Assembly: GCA_947463105.1 (NCBI GenBank)
Contig: CANHSD010000110.1
Span: 1 to 9,550 of the forward strand
Direction of reading: 5' to 3'
Length of the DNA stretch: 9,550 nt
DNA from: Chitinophagaceae bacterium
Lineage (GTDB): Bacteria > Bacteroidota > Bacteroidia > Chitinophagales > Chitinophagaceae
Shown here: positions 1 to 6,238 of the stretch, piece after piece
Layout of the letters: each line of letters opens with the position of its first letter
Position numbering within the stretch: the stretch's first letter is position 1
Translations under genes and position numbers: made by a program
The notes under the pieces: model-generated
Told to the model about the DNA's origin: nothing
Seen by the model: the letters and a program-made list of their open reading frames with translations, nothing else
The model's database searches: none

Positions 1-440
1 CAGGGTTTGAATTCACGCAGCAGCGCGGGTTTCACTTTTGGATTTTTGTAGAGATAATAATTCACCCCGTCCGCAAATGCGTTCAGCAATTTTTTCATCC
101 AATCCGGGCTTGCTTCATAATCTTTTACAGATGCTGCTGAATCAATGACCATTTTCACGAGCAGGTCTTCATAGATATTTTGCTCTCCATTGATCTCACT
201 GGTTCTTCCCAACATGGTGATGTAGTTCATTTCCACCCGCTGAAAATCATCTTCGCATTGCGCATACAACAATCCGAACACGCAATCTGCATCTGATTTT
301 CCATAGACATGCGGGATGCCCCATTTGTCGCGGATGATGTTCACCCGTTTGGCAGTTTCCTGCCAGCGTGCGATGTCTGTTTTTGATTGTGCCCCAGACA
401 AAAATGGAAGGAGCAAAAAACCGATCAGTATATATTTCAT
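1..440 (-). CDS. Penicillin acylase family protein (S45 Ntn-hydrolase), N-terminal part, cut by the window edge
   Basis: Reading leftward from the ATG at 440, 146 codons stay open to the edge. Residues 1-17 are a Sec signal peptide ending SGA, followed by Q18. Residues about 33-70 carry the hallmark opening of the penicillin/AHL acylase alpha chain: I-x-RDKWGIPHVYGKSDAD, then FGLLYAQCEDDFQRVEMN. Family members are periplasmic, self-cleaving N-terminal-nucleophile amidases that remove acyl side chains from penicillins, acyl-homoserine lactones, lipopeptides or related amides. The catalytic beta-chain serine lies outside the window, so activity and substrate cannot be judged. An in-frame ATG two codons upstream (446) is an alternative start. 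It begins 26 nt after the dipeptidase stop, so it is probably the third hydrolase of one operon. The family is confident; the substrate is unknown. Confidence 0.88.
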   Translation of the reverse strand, partial: MKYILIGFLLLPFLSGAQSKTDIARWQETAKRVNIIRDKWGIPHVYGKSDADCVFGLLYAQCEDDFQRVEMNYITMLGRTSEINGEQNIYEDLLVKMVIDSAASVKDYEASPDWMKKLLNAFADGVNYYLYKNPKVKPALLREFKP

Positions 441-466
441 AAACATAACCCGGGCTTTAAAAAATA

Positions 467-1654
467 TTATTGGTTTACTTGGTTGGCTTTCAAGACACGG
501 ATGAAGTTGCCGCCGAGGATCTTGGTGATGTCTTTTTTGCTGTACCCTCTTTTCAACAATTCCTCGGTGATCAAGGGCATGTTGGTTACATCGTTGAGTT
601 CACGGGGAGATGAATTGATGCCATCAAAATCAGAACCGATGCCGATATGGTCAACACCAATCAAGTTGGCAATATGATCGAGGTGGTCGATGAGTTGTGC
701 AAGCGAAGGGCGAACATTGTCCATTTCCTCCTTGTATTTTTCATGGATCAAAAGATTCGCGTAAAAATCACTGGGATTGATTTTCAGCAAAGAATCTTTT
801 TCCTTTTGGTGCTTTCTGATGAAGGCATTGTTTTTTTCGCGGAAGCTGCTGTCCACAAATCCCGAATAAAAATTCAGGTGGATCACGCCGTTGTTTTTTC
901 CTATCATCCGGATTTGATCGTCTGTCAGGTTCCTGGGAACAGGACAGAGTGCATAGGTGCAACTGTGTGAAGCAATCACGGGTTTTGTGCTGATGCGCAA
1001 GGCATCATAAAATGTTTTTTCACCCACATGCGAAACATCAACAATCATGCCCAGTTCGTTCATGCGCTTTACAATGGACTCGCCCAGTGCATTCAATCCA
1101 TACGGATGACCCAGGTCTTTTTTTGCCCTTTCATCAGCAGCCGAGCTGGCCCAGGAAGTGCTGTTGTTCCATGTAAGCGTCATGTATCGCACGCCACGTT
1201 CGTATAATTTTTCAAGGTAGTCTATCCTGTCTTCGATCATGTGTCCCCCCTCCACACCAATCATGGATCCAAGCTTTCCGGTTTTCACGGCAGTTGTCAG
1301 GTCTGCCGTATTGCGCACCAGCATCATCTTGTCGGGGTTGCGGTTCACTGCTGCGTAGAGCGTATCTATTTCGCGGTTCGCAAATGCATAGGCGGTGCCC
1401 ATCCCATAATTTTCATCACAGAAAATAGAAAAAACCTGCACATCAATTCCGCCTGTTTTCATTCTTCCAAGATCCGAATGGGTGATGCCTTTCAGGTCCT
1501 GGTCAAAGCTTTTTCCTTTTTCAAGTCCAGTGCTGATGAAATCATTGTGCGTATCAATCACAATGGCTTTCTGGTGAATTTTTTTGAAGGGTTGTGCAAT
1601 AGCAAGCATCGGTCCGGATGCAATCAACAGCGCAGAAAGAAAGATTTTTTTCAT
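467..1654 (-). CDS. Exported M19 (renal-type) zinc dipeptidase
   Basis: The protein is 395 aa, close to the usual size for peptidase family M19 (membrane dipeptidase). Residues 1-20 form a Sec signal peptide (AIA, then Q21). The binuclear zinc site is visible: H36 and D38 in DTHNDF, E135 in GVEGGH, H209 in DVSHVGE and H230 in IASHS. R241-N242 follows, and the late GIGSDFDG block (340-345) supplies the aspartate conserved near the active site. The family hydrolyses dipeptides, including ones with a C-terminal D-residue; the human homologue also opens carbapenem beta-lactams. No lipobox or GPI-type tail is seen, so a soluble periplasmic or secreted enzyme is inferred. The ATG is only 3 nt beyond the stop codon of the serine hydrolase, implying cotranscription and probably coupled translation. 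It shares export and amide-cleaving chemistry with both neighbours. Substrate is unknown. Confidence 0.95.
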   Translation of the reverse strand: MKKIFLSALLIASGPMLAIAQPFKKIHQKAIVIDTHNDFISTGLEKGKSFDQDLKGITHSDLGRMKTGGIDVQVFSIFCDENYGMGTAYAFANREIDTLYAAVNRNPDKMMLVRNTADLTTAVKTGKLGSMIGVEGGHMIEDRIDYLEKLYERGVRYMTLTWNNSTSWASSAADERAKKDLGHPYGLNALGESIVKRMNELGMIVDVSHVGEKTFYDALRISTKPVIASHSCTYALCPVPRNLTDDQIRMIGKNNGVIHLNFYSGFVDSSFREKNNAFIRKHQKEKDSLLKINPSDFYANLLIHEKYKEEMDNVRPSLAQLIDHLDHIANLIGVDHIGIGSDFDGINSSPRELNDVTNMPLITEELLKRGYSKKDITKILGGNFIRVLKANQVNQ

Positions 1655-1657
1655 GTT

Positions 1658-2938
1658 TTAATCATTGATGGATTGGTACATCAGCACTTTGAAGCGGTCG
1701 TGAATATCCCCAAACTGCATGGGGTAGATATTGGTGAAGAAAAGACCCACGATTTTTTCTTTTGGATCAACCCAATAGGTTGAAGAGAACATGCCGCCCC
1801 AGCTGAAGGTTCCTTCATTGGTTGGCAGCTTTCCGCTTCCTGCAGCAGTGATGATGCCAAAGCCCAAACCAAACTTATCGTTCCCATTGCTGATTTCGCC
1901 AATCTGATTTTGGGTCATCATGCGCACACTGTTTCTGCTGAGGATGCGCACACCATTGTATTCGCCACCATTCAACATCATCTGCAAAAAGATGCCATAG
2001 TCCATGATGGTAGAAGAAAGTCCGCCACCACCACTGAACATCTTGAAATCCATGTTGGGGAAGTCCCTGTAAAAAGTTCCGGTCAGTGAATAGGTTGGTT
2101 CCATCATTTTCAACTTTCCCTCCTTGTGCGAATAAAGGCTCACCAATCGTTGTTGTTTTTCTTTTGGCAGGTAGAAGTAGGTGTCTTTCATGCCCAGCGG
2201 TTCAAAGATCCGCTTGCGAAAGAATTCATCCAGTGTCATGCCAGAAACCACTTCAACAAGATAGCCCAGTACATCGGTGTTGAGACCGTATAAATATTTT
2301 TCACCGGGATGATGAAACAATGGCAACGCCCCTAGCCTCTTGATGCTTTCAGCCAGGCTGATGTCTTTTACACCAATGCCACCAACAACACCATTTTTGG
2401 CATAGATGGCTTTGGCGGTAGACGAACCGATTTGCGCATAGCCAATGCCTGAGGTATGGGTCAACAAGTCGCGGATGCTGATTTCCCTTTTGGCAGGAAG
2501 GGTGGTATAGCTGCTGTCTGCTGCATTGAACTTGTCCAGCACTTTAGGATTTTTGAACTCAGGGATGAACTTGGAGACAGGCTCGTCAAGCAAAAACTTA
2601 CCTTCTTCAAAAAGCATCATCACCGCCGTGCTGGTGATGGCCTTTGTCTGTGAGGCGATGCGGAAGATATGGTCGGTCCGCATGGGTGTTTTCTTTTCGA
2701 TGTTCTCGTATCCGAAGGCCTTGTAATACTCAACCTTTCCATTCCGCATGATAAGGCCCACGCCTCCGTTCATCCATCCTTTGTCTGCCCAGGATTGGAT
2801 GACCTGATCGGCCGTTTTCAGGCGTTCAGCAGACAAGCTACTTTGGGGTTTCAGGTTTTGGCCAGTTGGTTTGGCGGTTTGTGCAATAGAAGCGGAAAAC
2901 AAGCCCGCAGACAAAGTGATCAGCAGAATTTTTTTCAT
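1658..2938 (-). CDS. Exported serine hydrolase of the beta-lactamase (class C/PBP-like) family
   Basis: From the ATG at 2938 the protein has 426 residues. That start gives a clean Sec signal peptide (MKKILLITL... SIA, then Q20); extending upstream would need a TTG and adds an implausible leader. The fold is the serine beta-lactamase/DD-peptidase family (Pfam Beta-lactamase). It has the SxxK nucleophile motif S96-Q-T-K99, the DLLTHTSGIGY block (about 157-166), Y217 in YGLNTD as the likely second catalytic residue, and W380-G-G in place of the KTG/HxG box, as is common in EstB-like esterases and D-aminopeptidase-like members. It could be an esterase, a D-amino-acid peptidase/amidase or a beta-lactamase; the WGG box and overall pattern favour a general hydrolase over a true AmpC. 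It precedes the dipeptidase by 3 nt and follows the 3001-3723 gene by 62 nt, a gap holding alternative hairpins. Confidence 0.93.
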   Translation of the reverse strand: MKKILLITLSAGLFSASIAQTAKPTGQNLKPQSSLSAERLKTADQVIQSWADKGWMNGGVGLIMRNGKVEYYKAFGYENIEKKTPMRTDHIFRIASQTKAITSTAVMMLFEEGKFLLDEPVSKFIPEFKNPKVLDKFNAADSSYTTLPAKREISIRDLLTHTSGIGYAQIGSSTAKAIYAKNGVVGGIGVKDISLAESIKRLGALPLFHHPGEKYLYGLNTDVLGYLVEVVSGMTLDEFFRKRIFEPLGMKDTYFYLPKEKQQRLVSLYSHKEGKLKMMEPTYSLTGTFYRDFPNMDFKMFSGGGGLSSTIMDYGIFLQMMLNGGEYNGVRILSRNSVRMMTQNQIGEISNGNDKFGLGFGIITAAGSGKLPTNEGTFSWGGMFSSTYWVDPKEKIVGLFFTNIYPMQFGDIHDRFKVLMYQSIND

Positions 2939-2952
2939 GTGGGATGAATGAA

Positions 2953-2997
2953 GGTTGAAGTTACTGAAAAAGAGCAGAGGTTGAGGGAAGTTCAACC
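2953..2997 (-). promoter_or_regulatory. Alternative hairpins in the leader of the serine hydrolase gene (possible attenuator or weak terminator)
   Basis: On the minus-strand transcript, the GGTTGA(A) segment at 2997-2991 can pair with TCAACC at 2984-2979 (7-nt loop, extendable by G-U/G-C pairs outward). It can instead pair with TTCAACC at 2959-2953 (7 Watson-Crick pairs), so the two structures exclude each other. A run of five T lies at 2971-2967, seven nucleotides past the first stem. The distal pairing arm sits about 14 nt before the ATG at 2938. This could terminate some transcripts after the upstream gene or modulate initiation. The T-run is short and displaced, so a classical terminator is weakly supported. 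Seen directly as complementarity; function is inferred. Confidence 0.3.
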
Positions 2998-3000
2998 CCC

Positions 3001-3723
3001 TCAGTTGCTGTTCCTGGGCATGACCCCAGTCTTGAAATACTTAGATGCTTCCAATATGTATTTATGGAATTGGTATTCATCATTGAAGGCGATGAATTCA
3101 TAGCTAGGGCGCCAGAGGGTCATGAAGCGTTCCAGGTCGCGGTCTGATAGACCTGTAATCTGGCGGACCAGCGCTTTTGTAAACCGGCTGTCAATGAATT
3201 TCTGTTGCTCTTCCAATACCAACCGGTTTTGGAAGCTCCGCATCACCTTGTTTCTCCTGAACTTGAAGGCGTTGATCAGGCTATTGGGATCCAGGTTACC
3301 GGCTGAAGTTGTTTGCAGTCCGCCACCCTCAAATTCAAAAACTTTCCTGTACTTCTCCCGGTTTTCAAGGGAGTCCTGTCGATAAGATTTTCCGATCACC
3401 ACAACCTCCTTGAGGGTCTGGTACCTGTCTTGTACCCTGACCTGCAGGGCAATATCAAATCCAGCAGGATACCGGATGGTGCTAACCGGGAAAAGCATCG
3501 TAGATTTCCCCCGGAAGGTAAAAAAGACAGAGTCGTTGTTGTCAACCGTGATTCCGTACCTGCCGATGGAGTCTGTGAAAGTTATTTCCCCATTTTTGGA
3601 ACTGACTTTTACTGCCCCAACCGGAACCATCCTAGTGGAATCATATACCCTTCCTGTCAACCAAACCTGGGAAAAGCCGGTTGAGCCGATGAACAACAAC
3701 AGCACTGGCAAGAGTAATTTCAA
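3001..3723 (-). CDS. Exported protein of unknown function with carboxypeptidase-regulatory-like N-terminal domain
   Basis: No specific function is recognised. No ATG or GTG is available at the 5' end; the two candidate starts are TTG at 3795 (264 aa) and TTG at 3723 (240 aa). I prefer 3723 because it begins an ideal signal peptide (MKLLLPVLLLF, ending GFS then Q19), whereas 3795 adds 24 residues without signal-peptide features. After cleavage, residues about 21-97 form a beta-rich domain (TGRVYDSTRMVPVGAVKV, TDSIGRYGI) like the CarboxypepD_reg/SusC-plug-type domain common in Bacteroidota surface proteins. The segment LKEVVVIGKSY (104-114) follows, then a charged, mostly helical C-terminal region (about 117-230) with RFTKALVRQITGLSDRDLERF. 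This two-part layout is familiar from conserved hypothetical proteins of the phylum. It lies between the PurN fusion and the hydrolases on the same strand and may be cotranscribed with them. Confidence 0.8.
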   Translation of the reverse strand: MKLLLPVLLLFIGSTGFSQVWLTGRVYDSTRMVPVGAVKVSSKNGEITFTDSIGRYGITVDNNDSVFFTFRGKSTMLFPVSTIRYPAGFDIALQVRVQDRYQTLKEVVVIGKSYRQDSLENREKYRKVFEFEGGGLQTTSAGNLDPNSLINAFKFRRNKVMRSFQNRLVLEEQQKFIDSRFTKALVRQITGLSDRDLERFMTLWRPSYEFIAFNDEYQFHKYILEASKYFKTGVMPRNSN

Positions 3724-3808
3724 TATAATGGAAGGATGTTTCAGATCTTGTAAATATAAAACCGCTGCCCGTAAGTTTGGGTTGCAATGGCCCAAAGAAA
3801 TGTTAATA

Positions 3809-3816
3809 CAAACGTA
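3809..3816 (-). promoter_or_regulatory. Candidate -7 element for the 3001-3723 gene
   Basis: The minus strand reads TACGTTTG from 3816 to 3809, an exact match to the Bacteroidota -7 consensus TAnnTTTG, just past the stop of the PurN fusion. No TTG is present at the expected -33 spacing, so it is only half supported. A start site near 3802 would give a leader of about 80 nt to the TTG at 3723, but only a few nucleotides to the TTG at 3795, which indirectly favours the shorter protein. Confidence 0.3.
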
Positions 3817-3828
3817 ATAAAAATATAA

Positions 3829-4692
3829 CTACTTGACTTTCAGCCACTCTGCAATTACTTTTGGATAATGGGCATGTTCAAGGGCATGGATTTTTTCTGC
3901 CAATGTATCCGGGTTGTCGGTTGAAAGCACCTCCACGGTGGCCTGAAAAAGCCGCTTGCCATTGTCATAATGCTCATCCACCAGGTGAATGGTGATACCG
4001 CTTTTCTTCTCGCCGGCGTTGATCACAGCCTGGTGAACTTTTTCTCCATACATGCCCTTTCCACCATAGGCGGGCAAAAGGGCCGGATGGATGTTTACAA
4101 TTTTATTGTTGTAGGCCTTCACAAGGTTTTCTGGGATTTTCCAAAGAAAGCCAGCCAAAACAATATGAGTAATCCCCTCATTTTTAAGTACTTGTATGTA
4201 TTCGTTGGAATTGTCAAACTGGGGCTTGCTTATCAAAACTGTTTTGATCCCGTACCTGGCTGCAATGTCCAGGACTCCGGCACCGGAGCGGTTGCACAGG
4301 ACCAATGAAACAGATACAACAGGATGATTTTCAAGGTATTGTATGATTTTTTCAGCGTTGCTTCCTTTGCCTGATGCAAAAATAGCCAGCCTGATGGGTT
4401 CTTTGGGGATAAGCCCGACCCTGCGGAGAATCTTCTTTTCATAGTTCCAGAAAAACCTGAATTGGCCGAAGAAAAAAGAAACGATGAGGATGATGATCTG
4501 GTATCCGAAGATCAGAATAGAAAGCCTGAGGGCTAGTTTCCAGGCCCAAAAAGTGGTTTCATCGAAACCCACCCATGAAGTGGCTACCCTTGAAATATAC
4601 GCTGTAGTTGTTCCCGTGACGGCAAAAGTGCAAAGGATCAGAAAGAGCTGGCCCGATGAAACGTTCCACTTTTGCTGCAATTTGTTAAACAT
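3829..4692 (-). CDS. purN: Membrane-domain (DUF6787-like)-PurN fusion: phosphoribosylglycinamide formyltransferase
   Basis: From the ATG at 4692 the protein has 287 aa; the longer open frame to 4803 would need a TTG and overlaps the divergent promoter region. Residues 1-93 are a small membrane domain. It has a KWNVSSGQL start, hydrophobic segments at about 14-33 and 50-76, and FGQFRFFWNYEKKILRRVG, resembling the Bacteroidota DUF6787 family. Residues 99-287 are a complete GART domain: IFASGKGSNAEKI (substrate loop), AGFLWKIP, then catalytic N200 and H202 in VNIHPALLPAYGGKG, and D243 in DEHYDNG, matching N106/H108/D144 of E. coli PurN. GART transfers a formyl group from 10-formyl-tetrahydrofolate to glycinamide ribonucleotide in purine synthesis. 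No ATG, GTG or TTG lies between the domains, so the enzyme is apparently made only as a fusion tethered to the inner membrane, the GART part presumably cytoplasmic. The enzyme family is confident; the DUF number is from memory. Confidence 0.9.
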   Translation of the reverse strand: MFNKLQQKWNVSSGQLFLILCTFAVTGTTTAYISRVATSWVGFDETTFWAWKLALRLSILIFGYQIIILIVSFFFGQFRFFWNYEKKILRRVGLIPKEPIRLAIFASGKGSNAEKIIQYLENHPVVSVSLVLCNRSGAGVLDIAARYGIKTVLISKPQFDNSNEYIQVLKNEGITHIVLAGFLWKIPENLVKAYNNKIVNIHPALLPAYGGKGMYGEKVHQAVINAGEKKSGITIHLVDEHYDNGKRLFQATVEVLSTDNPDTLAEKIHALEHAHYPKVIAEWLKVK

Positions 4693-4850
4693 GCTGCAAA
4701 GAGAAGAAAAAAAGAGATTCGGTGCGGTTTTCACAATCTTAATTATTTGAATGCCTTCAAAGCTTACGTTTTTGTGACAATTGATGGGAGGGAACAAATA
4801 CAATCTCTTGAAATGCAGGCCAGTACTGCATCAAAAAAAATATCTGGATG

Positions 4851-4883
4851 TTGATATATTGTTGAAATCCTGTGCTAAATTTG
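4851..4883 (+). promoter_or_regulatory. Bacteroidota-type promoter for the ACIII (act) operon
   Basis: TTG at 4851-4853 and TAAATTTG (then C) at 4876-4883 match the -33/-7 consensus of the phylum's primary sigma factor, with a 22-nt spacer at the long end of the accepted range. The expected start site near 4890 leaves a 5' leader of about 45 nt before the ActA ATG at 4934. The rest of the 241-nt divergent region (4693-4933) is AT-rich. I found no exact -7 match on the minus strand for the leftward PurN fusion; the nearest, TA-AGC-TTTG around 4758-4766, has one extra base. Confidence 0.6.
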
Positions 4884-4933
4884 CACGCGATCACTGGAAC
4901 CCGGTTCCATTTCAACCACAATTCACTGAGGGT

Positions 4934-6190
4934 ATGAATCAGAAAAGAACAGCATTTCAAAAAATTATTTCAGTATTCGTTTTATTGGTCTTTTTGTCCG
5001 GTACCCTGGCGCTGAATGCCCAGGACGGCAAGGCCCTGTTCAACCAAAAATGTGCTTCCTGTCATGCCATTGACAAGCAGCTCGTTGGTCCGGCACTGAA
5101 AGGTGTTGAAGACCGCTGGGACGACAAGGCCATGTTGTACGATTGGGTACGGAACAGTGCTGCGGTCATCAAGAAGGGTTACCCCCGCGCTGTGACCGTG
5201 TACAACGAATACAATAAGATACAAATGTCAGCCTTCCCAGAGTTGAAGAATGCTGACATCGACGCCATTCTTGGATATATCAATACAGGTGGTGCAAAGG
5301 CTGCTGCTGCAACAGCTGCTCCTGCTGACGGGAGTGCCGCGCCAGATGCTGGTGAGTCCGATTCAAACCTGTTGTATGGTATTTTGACACTTGTTCTCGC
5401 AGTCATTGCACTCATTTTGTTACAGGTCAACAGCAACCTCCGCAAAATGTCCGATGAGGCAGAAGGTGCGCAAACTGCAGAGCCCATCCCATTCTATCGC
5501 AATAAGGCCTATATCGCCATTTTTGCTATCCTTCTTTTCCTTGGAGGGGGATATATGACTTTTCAAGGCGCACAAGGACTGGGCAGATCAAAAAACTACC
5601 AACCAGAACAACCTATCTTTTACTCTCATACTGTTCACGCAGGTATCAACCAGATCAACTGTCTGTATTGCCATGGCGGTGCACAACAGGGCAAGCACTC
5701 CAACATTCCTTCCGTTAATGTTTGTATGAACTGCCACATGGGAATCAATGAATATGCAAAGGGCCCGCAATTGTACAGAGAAGACGGAAGCAAAGTAGAC
5801 GGTACCGCCGAAATACAAAAGCTTTATCAGTATGCTGGCTGGGATCCAAGTCAAAAGACATACACTGGCAACGGCAAGCCCATCGAATGGGTTCGCATCC
5901 ACAACCTCCCTGATCACGTTTATTTTAACCACGCCCAACACGTTACTGCCGGAAAACAAAACTGTCAGACATGCCACGGCGAGATCCAGAAAATGGATGA
6001 AGTGTACCAGTTTTCTGACCTGAGCATGGGATGGTGTATAAACTGCCACAGGGAATCCAAGGTGCAGTTCAAGGAGAACAAGTTTTACAGCATTTATGAG
6101 AAGTTCCACGAGGATATGAAGAACAAGAAGATCGACAGTGTTACCGTCGAGAAGATTGGCGGAACAGAATGTCAAAAATGTCACTACTAA
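4934..6190 (+). CDS. actA: ActA: hexaheme cytochrome c subunit of alternative complex III
   Basis: The ATG at 4934 gives 418 aa with a Sec signal peptide (LNA, then Q30). The upstream extension lacks an ATG and is not signal-like. Residues 31-120 are a class I monoheme cytochrome c domain: C40-A-S-C43-H44, with M98 in KIQMSAFPEL as the probable sixth ligand. An Ala/Pro linker (about 121-141) leads to two hydrophobic helices (about 146-164 and 192-210). A pentaheme domain follows with CxxCH motifs at 243-247, 264-268, 344-348, 368-372 and 413-417, the last ending one residue before the C-terminus. Spare histidines (SHTVH, FNHAQH) probably serve as distal ligands. ACIII uses these periplasmic hemes to carry electrons from the ActB Fe-S chain to the terminal oxidase. 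It heads the operon, 48 nt before ActB. Assignment rests on heme pattern, neighbours and gene order. Confidence 0.95.
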   Translation: MNQKRTAFQKIISVFVLLVFLSGTLALNAQDGKALFNQKCASCHAIDKQLVGPALKGVEDRWDDKAMLYDWVRNSAAVIKKGYPRAVTVYNEYNKIQMSAFPELKNADIDAILGYINTGGAKAAAATAAPADGSAAPDAGESDSNLLYGILTLVLAVIALILLQVNSNLRKMSDEAEGAQTAEPIPFYRNKAYIAIFAILLFLGGGYMTFQGAQGLGRSKNYQPEQPIFYSHTVHAGINQINCLYCHGGAQQGKHSNIPSVNVCMNCHMGINEYAKGPQLYREDGSKVDGTAEIQKLYQYAGWDPSQKTYTGNGKPIEWVRIHNLPDHVYFNHAQHVTAGKQNCQTCHGEIQKMDEVYQFSDLSMGWCINCHRESKVQFKENKFYSIYEKFHEDMKNKKIDSVTVEKIGGTECQKCHY

Positions 6191-6238
6191 AAAGAACGCT
6201 CAGAAACATCTCATACTAAGCACAATCTAACAACTGTT

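Noticed and set aside
1241..1783. Plus-strand open frame (180 codons) opposite the M19 dipeptidase and the end of the serine hydrolase
   Set aside because: It spans the junction of two convincingly identified minus-strand genes and has no domain or signal of its own.
2979..2997. Strong intrinsic terminator after the 3001-3723 gene
   Set aside because: The stem is only about six to eight pairs and the five-T run starts seven nucleotides after it, so it was listed only as a possible weak regulatory structure.
4693..4803. N-terminal extension of the PurN fusion to a TTG at 4803
   Set aside because: The added 37 residues show no conserved features, and the ATG at 4692 begins exactly at the expected start of the membrane domain.
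4871..4890. Possible second -33 element at 4862-4864 (TTG) for the act promoter
   Set aside because: The spacing to TAAATTTG would be only 11 nt, far below the usual 17-23; the TTG at 4851 fits better.
4781..4933. N-terminal extension of ActA to an upstream TTG
   Set aside because: The extension contains the promoter match at 4851-4883, is not signal-like, and would bury the clear Sec signal that starts at the ATG at 4934.
5588..6184. Long open frame (198 codons) on the minus strand opposite ActA
   Set aside because: It lies wholly antisense to a well-supported cytochrome with six CxxCH motifs, and its translation (Val/Leu/His-rich) shows no recognisable domain. The openness comes from codon use of the real gene.
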